A stretch of DNA of 64,000 nucleotides from Mycolicibacterium moriokaense (lineage in GTDB: Bacteria; Actinomycetota; Actinomycetes; Mycobacteriales; Mycobacteriaceae): positions 43,723 to 107,722 of the forward strand of contig NZ_QJJU01000021.1 in the NCBI RefSeq assembly GCF_003201655.1, read 5' to 3'. The notes beneath the pieces were generated by a model that made no database searches, was not told where the DNA came from, and worked only from the letters and a program-made list of their open reading frames with translations. Shown here piece after piece: positions 1 to 8,916 of the stretch (its first letter is position 1; every line of letters begins with the position of its first letter). The position numbers and the translations under genes are program-made.

Positions 1-2036
1 ACCTGCCGGGCGCCGTTGAGCTTGTTGGCCAGCACCGACGCCAGGATGTCGTTGACCAGTGTCGACTTGCCGGAGCCCGAGACGCCCGTCACCGAGGTGA
101 GCACGCCAAGGGGGAACGAGACGTCGATCTCACGAAGGTTGTGCTCTCGGGCGCCGACGACCGTCAACTGGCTGCGACGATCGACCGGACGCCTGATTGC
201 GGGGACCTCGATGCTCTCCTTGCCCGAAAGATAGGCCCCGGTAAGCGAATCCGGGTTACGCAAGAGTTCGTCGTAGGACCCGCTGTGCACGATGCGGCCA
301 CCGTGCTCACCCGCGTACGGGCCGATGTCGACAATCCAGTCGGCATGGGCGATGGTATCAAGGTCGTGTTCGACGACGATCAGCGTGTTGCCCAAATCCC
401 TTAGCCGGATCAGGGTTTCGATCAGTCGGCGGTTGTCGCGCTGATGCAGGCCGATGGACGGCTCGTCGAGCACATACAGCACCCCGACAAGTCCGGAGCC
501 GATCTGCGTCGCCAGCCGGATGCGTTGCGCCTCACCGCCGGACAGTGTGGCCGCCGCCCGCGACAGCGAAAGGTACTCGAGCCCGACGTCGAGCAGGAAC
601 CCCAGCCGCGACTGGATCTCCTTGAGCACCTGCCCCGCAATGGCCTGCTCGCGCGTCCCGAGGGTCAGCGCGTTCAGGAACTCGGCGCAATCGGCGATCG
701 ACAGCTCGGCCACCTCGGCGATCGACTTCGCCCCGTGCTTACCTGCCGACAACGTGACGGCGAGGATCTCCGGCTTCAGCCGCGTGCCTTCGCATTCCGG
801 GCACGGCACGTCGCGCATGAAGCCCTCGTAACGCTCCTTCATTTGCTCGGAGTCCGTCTGCTCCATCTTGCGCTGAAGGAACGCCATCACGCCTTCGAAA
901 TCGGCGTAGTACGAACGGGTTCGGCCGTAGCGGTTGCGGTAACGCACGTGCACCTGCTCGTCGCAGCCCTCGAGAATCGCCTTGCGCGCCTTGACGGGAA
1001 GCTTCTTCCACGGGGTGTCGACGTCGAAGCCCAGCTGATCCCCCAGCCCCGCCAGCATCCTGGTGAAGTACTCGGCCGTCTGCCCCATCGACCACGGCGC
1101 GATCGCACCCTCGGCCAGCGTCAGGTCCGAGTCGGGGACGACCAGTTCGGGGTCGACCTCTTTCTTGATGCCGAGCCCAAGGCACTCCGGGCAGGCGCCA
1201 TACGGCGAGTTGAAAGAGAACGACCGCGGCTCCAGGTCGTCGACGGCAAGCGGGTGGCCGTTCGGGCAGGCCAGCTTCTCCGAGAAGCGCTGCTCGCGAT
1301 GCGGGTGGTTGTCCTCGCGGTCGACGAACTCGAGCACCACGATCCCGTCGGCCAGGTTGAGCGCCGTTTCGACCGAATCGGTGAGCCTCTGCTTGGCCGT
1401 CGTCTTGACTGTCAGGCGGTCGACGACCACCTCGATGTCGTGCTTTTCCTGCTTCTTGAGCTTCGGCGGGTCGGTCAGCGAGTGCACTACGCCGTCGACC
1501 CGCACGCGGCTGTAGCCCTGGGAGTTGAGCTTGTCGAAGAGGTCGACGAACTCGCCCTTGCGGGTCCGCACCACCGGTGCCAGCACCTGGAACCGCAGGC
1601 CCTCGTCCATGGCCAGCACCTGGTCGACGATCTGCTGCGGGGTCTGGCGGGCGATCCGCTCACCGCACACCGGGCAGTGCGGGGTGCCGGCCCTGGCATA
1701 CAGCAGACGCAGGTAGTCGTACACCTCGGTGATGGTGCCGACGGTCGACCGCGGATTGCGGTTGGTGGACTTCTGGTCGATGGACACCGCGGGCGAAAGG
1801 CCTTCGATGAAGTCGACGTCGGGTTTGTCCATCTGGCCGAGGAACTGCCGCGCGTATGCCGACAGCGATTCGACGTAACGTCGCTGCCCCTCGGCGAAGA
1901 TCGTGTCGAATGCCAGCGACGACTTGCCCGACCCTGACAGACCGGTGAAGACGATCAGCGCATCGCGTGGCAACTCGAGGTCGATACTGCGCAGGTTGTG
2001 CTCGCGCGCACCCTTGATGATCAGGCGGTCAGCCAC
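1..2036 (-). CDS. uvrA: UvrABC excinuclease subunit A, N-terminal ~678 residues (3' end outside window)
   Basis: DNA damage-recognition ATPase of nucleotide excision repair. It acts in the cytoplasm as an A2B complex with UvrB, which is also encoded in this window. Translation of the minus strand from GTG at 2034-2036 gives VADRLIIKGAREHNL, with the first Walker A GLSGSGKSS at residues 32-40. The SD-like GGGAGGAAA lies just upstream. Zinc-finger Cys pairs (CPVCG and CPEC) and the ABC signature LSGGEAQR follow, and a second Walker A, GVSGSGKST, lies near positions 61-90. The protein is usually about 970 residues, so roughly 70% is present and the C-terminus runs off the left edge. It is divergent from the MBL hydrolase, the same arrangement as Rv1638/Rv1637c. 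Long reading frames antisense to it are shadows. Confidence 0.96.
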   Translation of the reverse strand, partial: MADRLIIKGAREHNLRSIDLELPRDALIVFTGLSGSGKSSLAFDTIFAEGQRRYVESLSAYARQFLGQMDKPDVDFIEGLSPAVSIDQKSTNRNPRSTVGTITEVYDYLRLLYARAGTPHCPVCGERIARQTPQQIVDQVLAMDEGLRFQVLAPVVRTRKGEFVDLFDKLNSQGYSRVRVDGVVHSLTDPPKLKKQEKHDIEVVVDRLTVKTTAKQRLTDSVETALNLADGIVVLEFVDREDNHPHREQRFSEKLACPNGHPLAVDDLEPRSFSFNSPYGACPECLGLGIKKEVDPELVVPDSDLTLAEGAIAPWSMGQTAEYFTRMLAGLGDQLGFDVDTPWKKLPVKARKAILEGCDEQVHVRYRNRYGRTRSYYADFEGVMAFLQRKMEQTDSEQMKERYEGFMRDVPCPECEGTRLKPEILAVTLSAGKHGAKSIAEVAELSIADCAEFLNALTLGTREQAIAGQVLKEIQSRLGFLLDVGLEYLSLSRAAATLSGGEAQRIRLATQIGSGLVGVLYVLDEPSIGLHQRDNRRLIETLIRLRDLGNTLIVVEHDLDTIAHADWIVDIGPYAGEHGGRIVHSGSYDELLRNPDSLTGAYLSGKESIEVPAIRRPVDRRSQLTVVGAREHNLREIDVSFPLGVLTSVTGVSGSGKSTLVNDILASVLANKLNGARQ

Positions 2037-2121
2037 CCGGTTTCCTCCCGAAGAGATAGTTCACGACCATGCTAGGTGCCACCTACGACAAGCCCCAGCC
2101 GAGCCCGATACCGTGAGGGCC

Positions 2122-2793
2122 ATGACAGTCGTCGACGACAACTACACCGGCCATGTGGAGCCTCAGACCGGGGCGCGCCGCAACCTCTCGGGCGCCTCAA
2201 TCGTCAAGGTATCGGTGGGCCAGATGGACAACAACGCCTACCTGGTGACGTGTTCCCAGACAGGCGAGACGCTACTCATCGACGCCGCCAACGACGCGGA
2301 GATCCTCCTCGAGTTGATCGAGCGGTATGCCCCGAAGCTGTCGCTGATCGTCACCAGCCACCAGCATCCCGACCACTGGCTGGCGCTCGAGGCCGTGGCC
2401 AAGGCCACCGGGGTGCCGACCGCGGCTCATCAGCTCGATGCCGAGCCGCTGCCGGTCAAGCCGGACCGATATCTGGCCAACGGCGACACCATCAAGATCG
2501 GAGAGCTGTCGTTCGACGTCATACACCTGCAGGGTCACACCCCTGGGTCAGTCGCCCTAGCGCTGGTCGGCGCCGACGACGCGACCCACCTGTTCACCGG
2601 CGACTGCCTGTTTCCCGGCGGCGTTGGCAAGACATGGCAAGAGGGCGACTTCGAGAAGCTTCTTGGCGGCGTATCGAGCCGGGTCTTCGACGTATACGGG
2701 GATTCGACGGTGGTCTACCCCGGGCACGGAGACGACACCACCCTCGGGGTGGAACGCCCACACCTGGACGAGTGGAAACAGCGCGGCTGGTAG
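2122..2793 (+). CDS. MBL-fold metallo-hydrolase (Rv1637c-like, glyoxalase II superfamily)
   Basis: A 223-residue metallo-beta-lactamase-fold hydrolase, probably acting on a thioester or related ester; the substrate cannot be read from sequence. The metal motif HxHxDH is H80-x-H82-x-D84-H85 (SHQHPDHW), followed by GHTPGS, TGDCLF and YPGHGDDT, the ordered MBL metal ligands. ATG at 2122 was chosen because it matches the short N-terminus of mycobacterial relatives. An upstream in-frame extension to 1903 runs antisense into uvrA and is not credible. The gene is divergent from uvrA, 85 bp apart, and convergent with the P450 gene, 4 bp apart. In mycobacteria this neighbour of uvrA is conserved, but I infer no role in repair. 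Confidence 0.88.
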   Translation: MTVVDDNYTGHVEPQTGARRNLSGASIVKVSVGQMDNNAYLVTCSQTGETLLIDAANDAEILLELIERYAPKLSLIVTSHQHPDHWLALEAVAKATGVPTAAHQLDAEPLPVKPDRYLANGDTIKIGELSFDVIHLQGHTPGSVALALVGADDATHLFTGDCLFPGGVGKTWQEGDFEKLLGGVSSRVFDVYGDSTVVYPGHGDDTTLGVERPHLDEWKQRGW

Positions 2794-2797
2794 TCGC

Positions 2798-4099
2798 TCA
2801 GGTTGTCCAGGCGACGGGCAACCGTTTGATGCCGTGGATGAAGGCCGAGTGCAGGATTGCGGGCTCCTCGGTCGCGACGATGTCTGGTGTCTGCCGGTGC
2901 AGTTCTTCGAATAGCACCCGTATCTCGCGGCGGGCCAAATTCGCACCCAGGCAGAAATGTGCGCCACCGCCCCCATACCCCATGTGCGGGTTGGGATCCC
3001 GGGTCACGTCGAACAGCCACGGATTGGCGAACTTCGACTCGTCGCGGTCGGCAGAGTTGTACCACATAGAGATCTTGTCGCCGGCCTTCATCTTGATACC
3101 GCGCATCTCGATGTCCTCAGTCAGGTTGCGCCGCATGAAGATAACCGGGGACGCCCATCGCACGATCTCCTCGACGGCGGTGGTGGCTACACCATCGAAA
3201 TCCGACCACCACTTCTCTCGTTCCTCGGGATAGCGGGTGAGTGCCACCATGCCGTGACTGATGGCATTGCGCGTTGTTTCGTTGCCCGCCGCCGATAGCA
3301 GGATGAAGAACGAAGCGATCTCCGCCGATGTCAGCCGCTCCCCGTCGACCTCGGCGTTCACCAAGTTCGTCGTCAAATCGTCCCCTGGCCGCGCGCGCCG
3401 TTCCTCGGCGAGCGCAACGCCGTACTCCGCGATTTCCATAACTGTCTTGATGACTTCATCGAACTCACCGGAGGCCTCGTTGTCGCCGACGCCGAGCATC
3501 ACATTCGTCCAGTGGAATACCTTCTGCTCGTCCTCCTCTGGGATGCCCATCATGTCGCAAATGATCTGCAGCGGCAGTGAACCGGACACCTCGGCGACGA
3601 AGTCGGCATGCGCTTCGGGATGGTTGGCGATCATGTTCGTCACGATTTTGCGCGCCCGGTCTCGCACGCTGCCCTCGATGCGGGCCACCACCTTCGGCGT
3701 GAACGCTCTGTTGACGATTGTGCGTAGCCGAAGGTGACGCGGATCGTCCAGGCTGATCATCGAGCCACCGAATTCCGCGATCTCGGCAGGCACGTCGTTG
3801 AGAGCCGTACTGGTCGGGATCGAGCTGAAGACCTCGGGGTGACGGCTGGCGTGGTGCACATCGTCGTAGGCCACCAAGGCCCAGTGGCCCGCACCTGGCG
3901 CGAAACCGGCAACCTCTGGAACCTCGAAGAAGGTGATCGGCGACTCGCGTCGCAACGTGGCAAACGCTCCATCGCGCAGGTCGTCATCGCGCTCCCAGAA
4001 CTCGAGAGACCCGAGGTCGACATCGGTGAGCGGTACGTCCGGAGGTGGAACGCCGTTTTCGCGGCGCGCGATACCAGGCCTGTGCATCGTTGTCGTCAT
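2798..4099 (-). CDS. Cytochrome P450 (actinobacterial CYP124/125/142-like group)
   Basis: Haem-thiolate monooxygenase of 433 residues, soluble. Visible landmarks are the I-helix oxygen-activation motif AGNETTRN, the K-helix ExxR in EEIVRWASPV, and the haem-ligand loop GGGGAHFCLGANLAR with the ligand at about Cys383. The N-terminal ISLDDPRHLRLR stretch and the haem loop resemble the CYP124/125/142 lipid and sterol hydroxylases of mycobacteria, but subfamily assignment by eye is weak. ATG at 4099 is preferred over an upstream frame start at 4153 because GGGAGGG sits about 5 nt before it and the encoded MTTTMHRP is P450-like. No ferredoxin or ferredoxin reductase lies alongside. The gene is divergent from fda and absent at this position in M. 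tuberculosis as I recall it. Confidence 0.9.
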   Translation of the reverse strand: MTTTMHRPGIARRENGVPPPDVPLTDVDLGSLEFWERDDDLRDGAFATLRRESPITFFEVPEVAGFAPGAGHWALVAYDDVHHASRHPEVFSSIPTSTALNDVPAEIAEFGGSMISLDDPRHLRLRTIVNRAFTPKVVARIEGSVRDRARKIVTNMIANHPEAHADFVAEVSGSLPLQIICDMMGIPEEDEQKVFHWTNVMLGVGDNEASGEFDEVIKTVMEIAEYGVALAEERRARPGDDLTTNLVNAEVDGERLTSAEIASFFILLSAAGNETTRNAISHGMVALTRYPEEREKWWSDFDGVATTAVEEIVRWASPVIFMRRNLTEDIEMRGIKMKAGDKISMWYNSADRDESKFANPWLFDVTRDPNPHMGYGGGGAHFCLGANLARREIRVLFEELHRQTPDIVATEEPAILHSAFIHGIKRLPVAWTT

Positions 4100-4192
4100 A
4101 ATTGACCCTCCCGCCATTGGAGTGTCGCACCCGCAGCCGGGATTGATCTGCATTTGAGAGAGGCAGCTGACGATCGGCTACCCGGGCAACGC

Positions 4193-4198
4193 TAGATT
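4193..4198 (+). promoter_or_regulatory. Possible -10 element for fda
   Basis: TAGATT fits the mycobacterial TANNNT -10 pattern and lies 34 nt before the fda ATG. No good TTGACA-like -35 is seen at 16-18 nt, only TGACGA at a longer spacing. This is a weak prediction. Confidence 0.3.
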
Positions 4199-4231
4199 GC
4201 CTGTGAGCCTGACGAGGAAGAAAGGGCAGAC

Positions 4232-5116
4232 ATGAACACCGAACAGTTCAAGAAAGCCAAGAGCGGCGCCGGATTCATCGCCGCACTCGACCAGAGCGGC
4301 GGCAGCACGCCGAAGGCGCTGAAGCTGTACGGCATCGAGGAGAGCGCCTACAGCAACGACACCGAAATGTTCGACCTGGTGCACGAGATGCGCAGCCGCA
4401 TCATCACCAGCCCGGCCTTCGACGGCGATCGGATCATGGGCGCGATCCTGTTCGAGATGACGATGGACCGCGAGATCGAGGGCCGCCCCACAGCCGACTA
4501 CCTGTGGAACGTCAAGCACATCGTCCCGTTCCTCAAGGTCGACAAGGGCCTGGCCGATGAACAGGACGGGGCGCAGGTGATGAAGCCCATCGCCGGGCTC
4601 GACGACCTGCTCGCCAGGGCTCGCGACAACGGGGTGTTCGGCACGAAGATGCGCTCGGTCATCAAGCTCCCTGGCGCAGGCCTCGACGCGGTCGTCGAGC
4701 AGCAGTTCGAAATCGGCCGCCAAATCCTCGGCGCCGGCCTCGTTCCCATCATCGAGCCGGAGGTCGACATCCACAGCCCGCAGAAGGCGGAGGCCGAAGA
4801 ACAGCTCAAGGCGGCGCTTTTGGCCGGTGTCAACGGCCTCGCAGACGATCAGGCCGTCATGCTGAAGCTGACGCTGCCGGACACCGACAACCTGTACAGC
4901 GAGCTGGTAAGCCACCCCAAGGTGGTTCGCGTGGTTGCGCTGTCCGGCGGCTACAGCCGTGATGAGGCGTGCGAGAAGCTCGCGCGCAACAACGGCGTCA
5001 TCGCCAGCTTCTCGCGGGCACTGACTGAGGGTCTCACCGTGCAGCAGAGCGACCGGGAGTTCAACGCGACACTGGATGCGGCGATCGCCGAGATCGCCAA
5101 GGCGTCAGGTACCTGA
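4232..5116 (+). CDS. fda: Class I fructose-bisphosphate aldolase
   Basis: Schiff-base aldolase that interconverts fructose-1,6-bisphosphate with glyceraldehyde-3-phosphate and DHAP in glycolysis and gluconeogenesis; cytoplasmic, 294 residues. The N-terminus KSGAGFIAALDQSGGSTPKAL is typical of the bacterial class I family known from staphylococci. The Schiff-base lysine candidate is Lys212 in MLKLTLP, which agrees with the numbering I recall for that family. The ATG follows AGGAAGAAAGG. This would be metal-independent and additional to the class II Fba that mycobacteria normally carry elsewhere. The gene stands alone, divergent from the P450 and convergent with usp, with 4 nt between the stop codons. 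Confidence 0.92.
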   Translation: MNTEQFKKAKSGAGFIAALDQSGGSTPKALKLYGIEESAYSNDTEMFDLVHEMRSRIITSPAFDGDRIMGAILFEMTMDREIEGRPTADYLWNVKHIVPFLKVDKGLADEQDGAQVMKPIAGLDDLLARARDNGVFGTKMRSVIKLPGAGLDAVVEQQFEIGRQILGAGLVPIIEPEVDIHSPQKAEAEEQLKAALLAGVNGLADDQAVMLKLTLPDTDNLYSELVSHPKVVRVVALSGGYSRDEACEKLARNNGVIASFSRALTEGLTVQQSDREFNATLDAAIAEIAKASGT

Positions 5117-5125
5117 GGCCTCAGG
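5112..5125. terminator. Perfect 14-bp palindrome between convergent fda and usp
   Basis: CCTGAGGCCTCAGG is self-complementary and contains both stop codons: TGA of fda on the plus strand and TGA of usp on the minus strand. It has no loop or T-tract, so it is at best a weak bidirectional terminator or a coincidence of the shared stop region. Confidence 0.3.
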
Positions 5126-5567
5126 GCGTCGTGTGCACGATGAGCACGTCGGTCTGGGACCGGCGTGCGACGTTGGCAGGCACCGAACCGAGCAGCCGCC
5201 CGGCGATGGTGCTCAACCCGACGTTGCCCACCACGAGCAGATCCGCCTTCACTTCGATCGCGAGATCGACGAGCGCGTCAACGGGTGCGCCTACGATCGC
5301 CTTCTCCTCGACGTTCGTAGCCCCCGCCGCGGTTGCGCGGTCGCGGGCCTCACGCAGGATGGCGTAGATCGGCGCGTTGCCCGCCATCTTGTAGCCCTCG
5401 TCCTTGAGAACGTCGGCGGCACGCTGATCTTCGCTCTGGGGGAAATACGCCGTCGCGACGACAACCTTCGCGTCGGACCCGGCGGCGATCTGGCCGGCCT
5501 TGTCCACCGCGCGCAGCGACGAATCCGATCCATCCGTGCCGACCACGATGGTCGTATAGCCGCTCAT
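5121..5567 (-). CDS. Universal stress protein (Rv1636/TB15.3-like)
   Basis: Single-domain UspA protein of 148 residues, cytoplasmic and probably dimeric. It begins with the strand and loop IVVGTDGSD and ends with the nucleotide-binding signature GNVGLSTIAGRLLGS, the G-2x-G-9x-G-(S/T) pattern of ATP-binding Usps. The M. tuberculosis orthologue at this location, Rv1636, is reported to bind cAMP, and an adenylate cyclase is encoded 30 kb away in this window; a functional link is inference. The ATG is preceded by GGGAGGACTTGG. The gene is divergent from the glycosyltransferase, as in Rv1636/Rv1635c. Confidence 0.93.
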   Translation of the reverse strand: MSGYTTIVVGTDGSDSSLRAVDKAGQIAAGSDAKVVVATAYFPQSEDQRAADVLKDEGYKMAGNAPIYAILREARDRATAAGATNVEEKAIVGAPVDALVDLAIEVKADLLVVGNVGLSTIAGRLLGSVPANVARRSQTDVLIVHTTP

Positions 5568-5942
5568 CCAAGTCCTCCCAATGTCAGTTGCAACGCCACC
5601 CGAGACAGTATCCCGTTGCCTGTTGACCAGGGGCGCAATTCACGACACCCGATCGTAAAGGCCAGATACCCCGAAAGCGCACTTAGAGTGACCGAAACGA
5701 CGCCACAGCCCATTCGGCGGCCCGCATCGCAGGGGCCCCTCCCGCGTGATCCAGATCAACAGCGGCACAGCGAAAATCCAGGGGTCGTTGGCGTCGTTGC
5801 GAACGTGCCCGGGCCCCAAGGGAAGTCGTCATATTCCCTACGACCGCGTCAAAATCGGCGATCAATACCGGTTTTCACCGAGCACGGCAAGTTTGCGCGG
5901 GTTACCGTTTTGCCGTCGTTGGAGGGGGTAAGGGTCGGCCAG
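5568..5942. other. 375-bp intergenic region between usp and the glycosyltransferase
   Basis: No credible gene is seen on either strand. It is the divergent promoter region of usp and the GT-C gene. GATACTGT about 50 nt upstream of usp could serve as a -10 but has no convincing -35. The frame open upstream of the glycosyltransferase has poor codon character and is not thought to be translated. Confidence 0.5.
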
Positions 5943-7481
5943 GTGGATGTCACAACCAGAGCGCCGCGCCTTGCGCGCGTCCAAGAGCGGGAGTGGGTTC
6001 GGGCCGGACGCTTCGACACCGCGATCGTCGCAGTGTTCGCGATGGTTGTCAGCGCGGCAGGCGCCGCCAGGCCCTCACTGTGGTTCGACGAGGCCGCCAC
6101 GATATCGGCGTCGACACGATCTGTGTCCGAACTCTGGCGGCTGCTTCACAACATCGATGCGGTGCACGGCCTGTACTACCTCGTCATGCACGGCTGGTTC
6201 ACGATTTTCCCCGCGACCGAATTCTGGTCGCGGCTTTCCAGCTGTCTGGCCGTCGGGCTCGCCGCAGCGGGCGTTGTCGTTGTGGGCAAACAGTTTTCGA
6301 CACGCACCGTCGCGGTCTGCGCAGGCATCGCCTTCGCGATACTGCCGCGCATCACGTGGGCCGGAATCGAGGCCAGGTCCTACGCGCTCACCACGGCGGC
6401 AGCGGTCTGGCTGACGGTGCTTGTGATCGCGGCGACCCGACGCAACACGGCAGCGCTGTGGTCGATGTACGGGTTGGCTCTGGTGCTGTCGACCCTGCTC
6501 AACGTCTTCGTGGTGCTGATGGTGTTGGTGCATGCGGTCGTGGTGCCTGTGGTCGCGAAGAGGCGGCCGAACGTGGTCTGGTGGGCCGTCACCTCGACGA
6601 TGGCCGTGCTGGCCGTTTTGCCGTTCCTCGCCTTTTGCCGGACGCAAATCGCGCAGGTCAGATGGATTTCGCCCGTTCAGGCGGGGACGTTCGTCGAGAT
6701 CGCGCAGGAACAGTACTTCGACCACAGCGTCCCGTTCGCGGTTCTGGCAGGCCTGGTGTTGGCAGCCGCGCTGACTGTGCGCTCGCCGTGGGAGACCGCA
6801 AACCGGCAACTCGCGGCAATCGCGGTGGCATGGATCGCGCTTCCCACGTTGGTCCTGGTACTGTATTCGGTTGTCCAGCAACCGATTTACTATCCGCGCT
6901 ACCTCTGCTACACCTCGCCCGCAATGGCCCTGCTGCTGGCGGTCTGCATCGTTGCGCTGTTCCGAACCCGCGAACGCACGACGGCGGTGCTTGCGGCGTT
7001 CGCACTCGCGGCGACCCCGAACTACCTGCTCGGCCAGCGCGGTCCGTATGCCAAGGAGGGCATGGACTTCAGCCAGGTAGCCGACGTCATCACCGCGCAC
7101 GCCTCCCCCGGTGACTGCCTAATCCTCGACAACACGACGGCGTGGAAGCCCGGCCCGATCAGGCCGCTGAGCGCGGCTCGGCCCGCGGCCTACGAGAAGC
7201 TCGTGGACCCCGGCCGCGGTATGCGCGCGCCGCAACGCAACCGGCTGTGGGACGCGCACCTCGGAATCTGGGGAGTCGCCGATCGGGTCCGACAGTGCAC
7301 GGTGTTGTGGACCGTGTCGGCGCGCGACCCCGCGGTGCCGGAGCGCCAGAGCGGACCGGCGCTGGATCCTGGACCGCGGCTGAAGCGCGCGCCCGCGTAC
7401 CAGGTGCCACAGCTGCTCGGCTTCCACATCGTCGAGCGCTGGCAGTTCAGCTTCGCGCAGGTGGTGCGGTCGACTCGATAG
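5943..7481 (+). CDS. GT-C fold membrane glycosyltransferase (Rv1635c/CapA-like mannosyltransferase)
   Basis: Polytopic membrane glycosyltransferase of about 512 residues. The acidic motif LWFDEAATI lies in the first extracytoplasmic loop after TM1, as in GT-C enzymes that use polyprenyl-phosphate sugars. About ten hydrophobic segments follow, then a soluble C-terminal domain. Rv1635c occupies this position in M. tuberculosis and was reported to start the mannose caps on lipoarabinomannan. Fast growers generally lack such caps, so the acceptor here is uncertain. GTG at 5943 with upstream GGAGGGGG was chosen; a TTG at 5919 is an alternative. The next gene starts 13 nt after the stop. Confidence 0.82.
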   Translation: MDVTTRAPRLARVQEREWVRAGRFDTAIVAVFAMVVSAAGAARPSLWFDEAATISASTRSVSELWRLLHNIDAVHGLYYLVMHGWFTIFPATEFWSRLSSCLAVGLAAAGVVVVGKQFSTRTVAVCAGIAFAILPRITWAGIEARSYALTTAAAVWLTVLVIAATRRNTAALWSMYGLALVLSTLLNVFVVLMVLVHAVVVPVVAKRRPNVVWWAVTSTMAVLAVLPFLAFCRTQIAQVRWISPVQAGTFVEIAQEQYFDHSVPFAVLAGLVLAAALTVRSPWETANRQLAAIAVAWIALPTLVLVLYSVVQQPIYYPRYLCYTSPAMALLLAVCIVALFRTRERTTAVLAAFALAATPNYLLGQRGPYAKEGMDFSQVADVITAHASPGDCLILDNTTAWKPGPIRPLSAARPAAYEKLVDPGRGMRAPQRNRLWDAHLGIWGVADRVRQCTVLWTVSARDPAVPERQSGPALDPGPRLKRAPAYQVPQLLGFHIVERWQFSFAQVVRSTR

Positions 7482-7494
7482 CATCATCCACAAG

Positions 7495-8355
7495 ATGCAG
7501 ATCGTCGTTGATCGTGTCGTCCGGCTGCGGGACGGACGATCGGTGGGTTATGCGCAATACGGCGCCCGCGACGGCTTTCCGGTCGTCAACGCCCACGGTG
7601 GTCTCGCGTGCCGCCTCGACGTCGCCGCCGCGGCGGCCGTCGCAACCGAGGCCGGTGTGCGGCTGATCTCCCCAGACCGGCCCGGCGTCGGGCTGTCGGA
7701 TCCACAGCCGGGCCGTACCGTCCTCGACTGGGCGCGCGACGTCGCGGAACTGCTTGATCAGATCGACGTCGAGCGCTTCGCCGTGATGGGCTGGTCGATG
7801 GGCGGCCAGTATGCCGCCGCGGTGGGTCACGCACTGCGCCAACGGGTCTCACGGGTCGCGATCATCGGGGGCGCACTGCCGCTGACAGAACCGGGAGTGT
7901 TCGGCGAACTCCCTGCCATGGACCGGTCCCTGACCCGGATGTCCGTGCGGGCGCCATGGCTGGCTGCAAAGTGGTTCCGGGTGATGGGGTTGGCGGCATC
8001 GATCGCGCCGACGCTGTACGGGCGAATGGGAGCGCGTGAGCTGGGACCGGCCGACGGCGCGGTCATCCGTGACGAAGGGTTCGGCGCCTTCGCCAGGATG
8101 TCACGGGAGGCGATGAGGCAGCCGTCGGGTGCTGCCGAGGAGTATCGGGCCTGGATGCGACCGTGGGGGGTTACTCCCGAGGAACTCACAGTGCCTGTAG
8201 ACGTGTGGGCGGGGAAAGGCGACAAACTCGTCAACCGTAGTTGGCCACATCGCCTGGCTACGCGAATCCCCAACGCCACCTTGAATATTCGCGACGGCGG
8301 TCACTTCATGGCACATCTGCACTACGGCGAGATCTTCGAAGGGCTGACGAGCTAG
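7495..8355 (+). CDS. Alpha/beta-hydrolase
   Basis: Serine hydrolase of 286 residues. Visible elements are the oxyanion region NAHGG at residues 32-36, SPDRPGVGLSDP, the nucleophile elbow GWSMGG with Ser101, a late acid loop VWAGKGDKLV and the catalytic His in DGGHFMAHL. The fold and triad are clear but the substrate is not; esterases, haloperoxidase-like enzymes and lactonases share this layout. It begins 13 nt after the glycosyltransferase with no strong ribosome site, suggesting cotranscription. Its end overlaps the convergent SRPBCC gene by 4 nt. Confidence 0.88.
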   Translation: MQIVVDRVVRLRDGRSVGYAQYGARDGFPVVNAHGGLACRLDVAAAAAVATEAGVRLISPDRPGVGLSDPQPGRTVLDWARDVAELLDQIDVERFAVMGWSMGGQYAAAVGHALRQRVSRVAIIGGALPLTEPGVFGELPAMDRSLTRMSVRAPWLAAKWFRVMGLAASIAPTLYGRMGARELGPADGAVIRDEGFGAFARMSREAMRQPSGAAEEYRAWMRPWGVTPEELTVPVDVWAGKGDKLVNRSWPHRLATRIPNATLNIRDGGHFMAHLHYGEIFEGLTS

Positions 8356-8783
8356 CTGTACAAGGCCTCGAAGCGCCCGATCGACCGTTCGATATCGCCC
8401 TTAACGGCCCGCGCGGCGGCCGCCCCGATCGGCCCGAACAGGGGCCTGCCACCGAGATCGATCTTGACCGTGAACTTGCAGCCGGACTTGGTCGGAGAAA
8501 CCGTCATGCTCAGCGCGTACTTGGCGCCGCCTACACCGTCGCCCGTGAGTTCGAGGAGCCGCGGCGGGTCGAGCTCACGCACTTTCCATGTGACGCGGTT
8601 GCGCAACCCCTTGGCGCCGGCCACGCCGACGATGGTCACTCCTGCGGCCAGTTGTTCGGGGAGCTGCCCGCGCCACCCCTGATGCATCACCAACCAATCA
8701 CCCAGTTCGGACAGGTTCGATGCGTGCGCCCACGCATCCTCGGGACTCATCGACAGGTCGCGTGATAGCTCAAGTTTGGCCAC
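8352..8783 (-). CDS. SRPBCC-domain protein of the Rv0910/Rv1546 type
   Basis: A 143-residue START-like helix-grip protein that should bind a hydrophobic ligand. The N-terminus MAKLELSRDLSMSPEDAW and the segments GDGVGGAKY and LGGRPLFGPIG closely resemble M. tuberculosis Rv0910 and Rv1546 as I recall them. Rv0910 has been listed as a toxin paired with Rv0909. No small antitoxin gene sits on either side here, so a toxin role is not supported by context. The start is GTG at 8783. It is convergent with the hydrolase. Confidence 0.8.
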   Translation of the reverse strand: MAKLELSRDLSMSPEDAWAHASNLSELGDWLVMHQGWRGQLPEQLAAGVTIVGVAGAKGLRNRVTWKVRELDPPRLLELTGDGVGGAKYALSMTVSPTKSGCKFTVKIDLGGRPLFGPIGAAAARAVKGDIERSIGRFEALYS

Positions 8784-8891
8784 CCGCAGATGCTAACGCG
8801 GGCAAAAACAGGTAGTCGGCTACGCGGGTCAGATGCTCGCGACCGCCATAGCGTTTGTTCCACAGGCGCTAGGGCGGCGCCGGCAAGGGAG

Positions 8892-8916
8892 CGGCCCCCT
8901 TTACGGGAGGGGGCCG
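8892..8916 (-). terminator. GC-rich hairpin at the 3' end of the methyltransferase gene
   Basis: CGGCCCCCT at 8892-8900 pairs perfectly with AGGGGGCCG at 8908-8916, with a 7-nt loop that contains the methyltransferase stop codon (TAA on the minus strand, 8901-8903). There is no T-tract after it, so it would be an I-shaped or Rho-assisted terminator, or an mRNA 3'-end stabiliser. Confidence 0.5.

Noticed and set aside
444..1937. 497-aa open frame on the plus strand
   Set aside because: It is antisense to uvrA, whose translation shows all expected motifs. The frame is Arg/Leu/His-rich shadow sequence.
5076..5942. N-terminal extension of the glycosyltransferase frame
   Set aside because: It passes antisense through usp and has no family similarity or membrane pattern.
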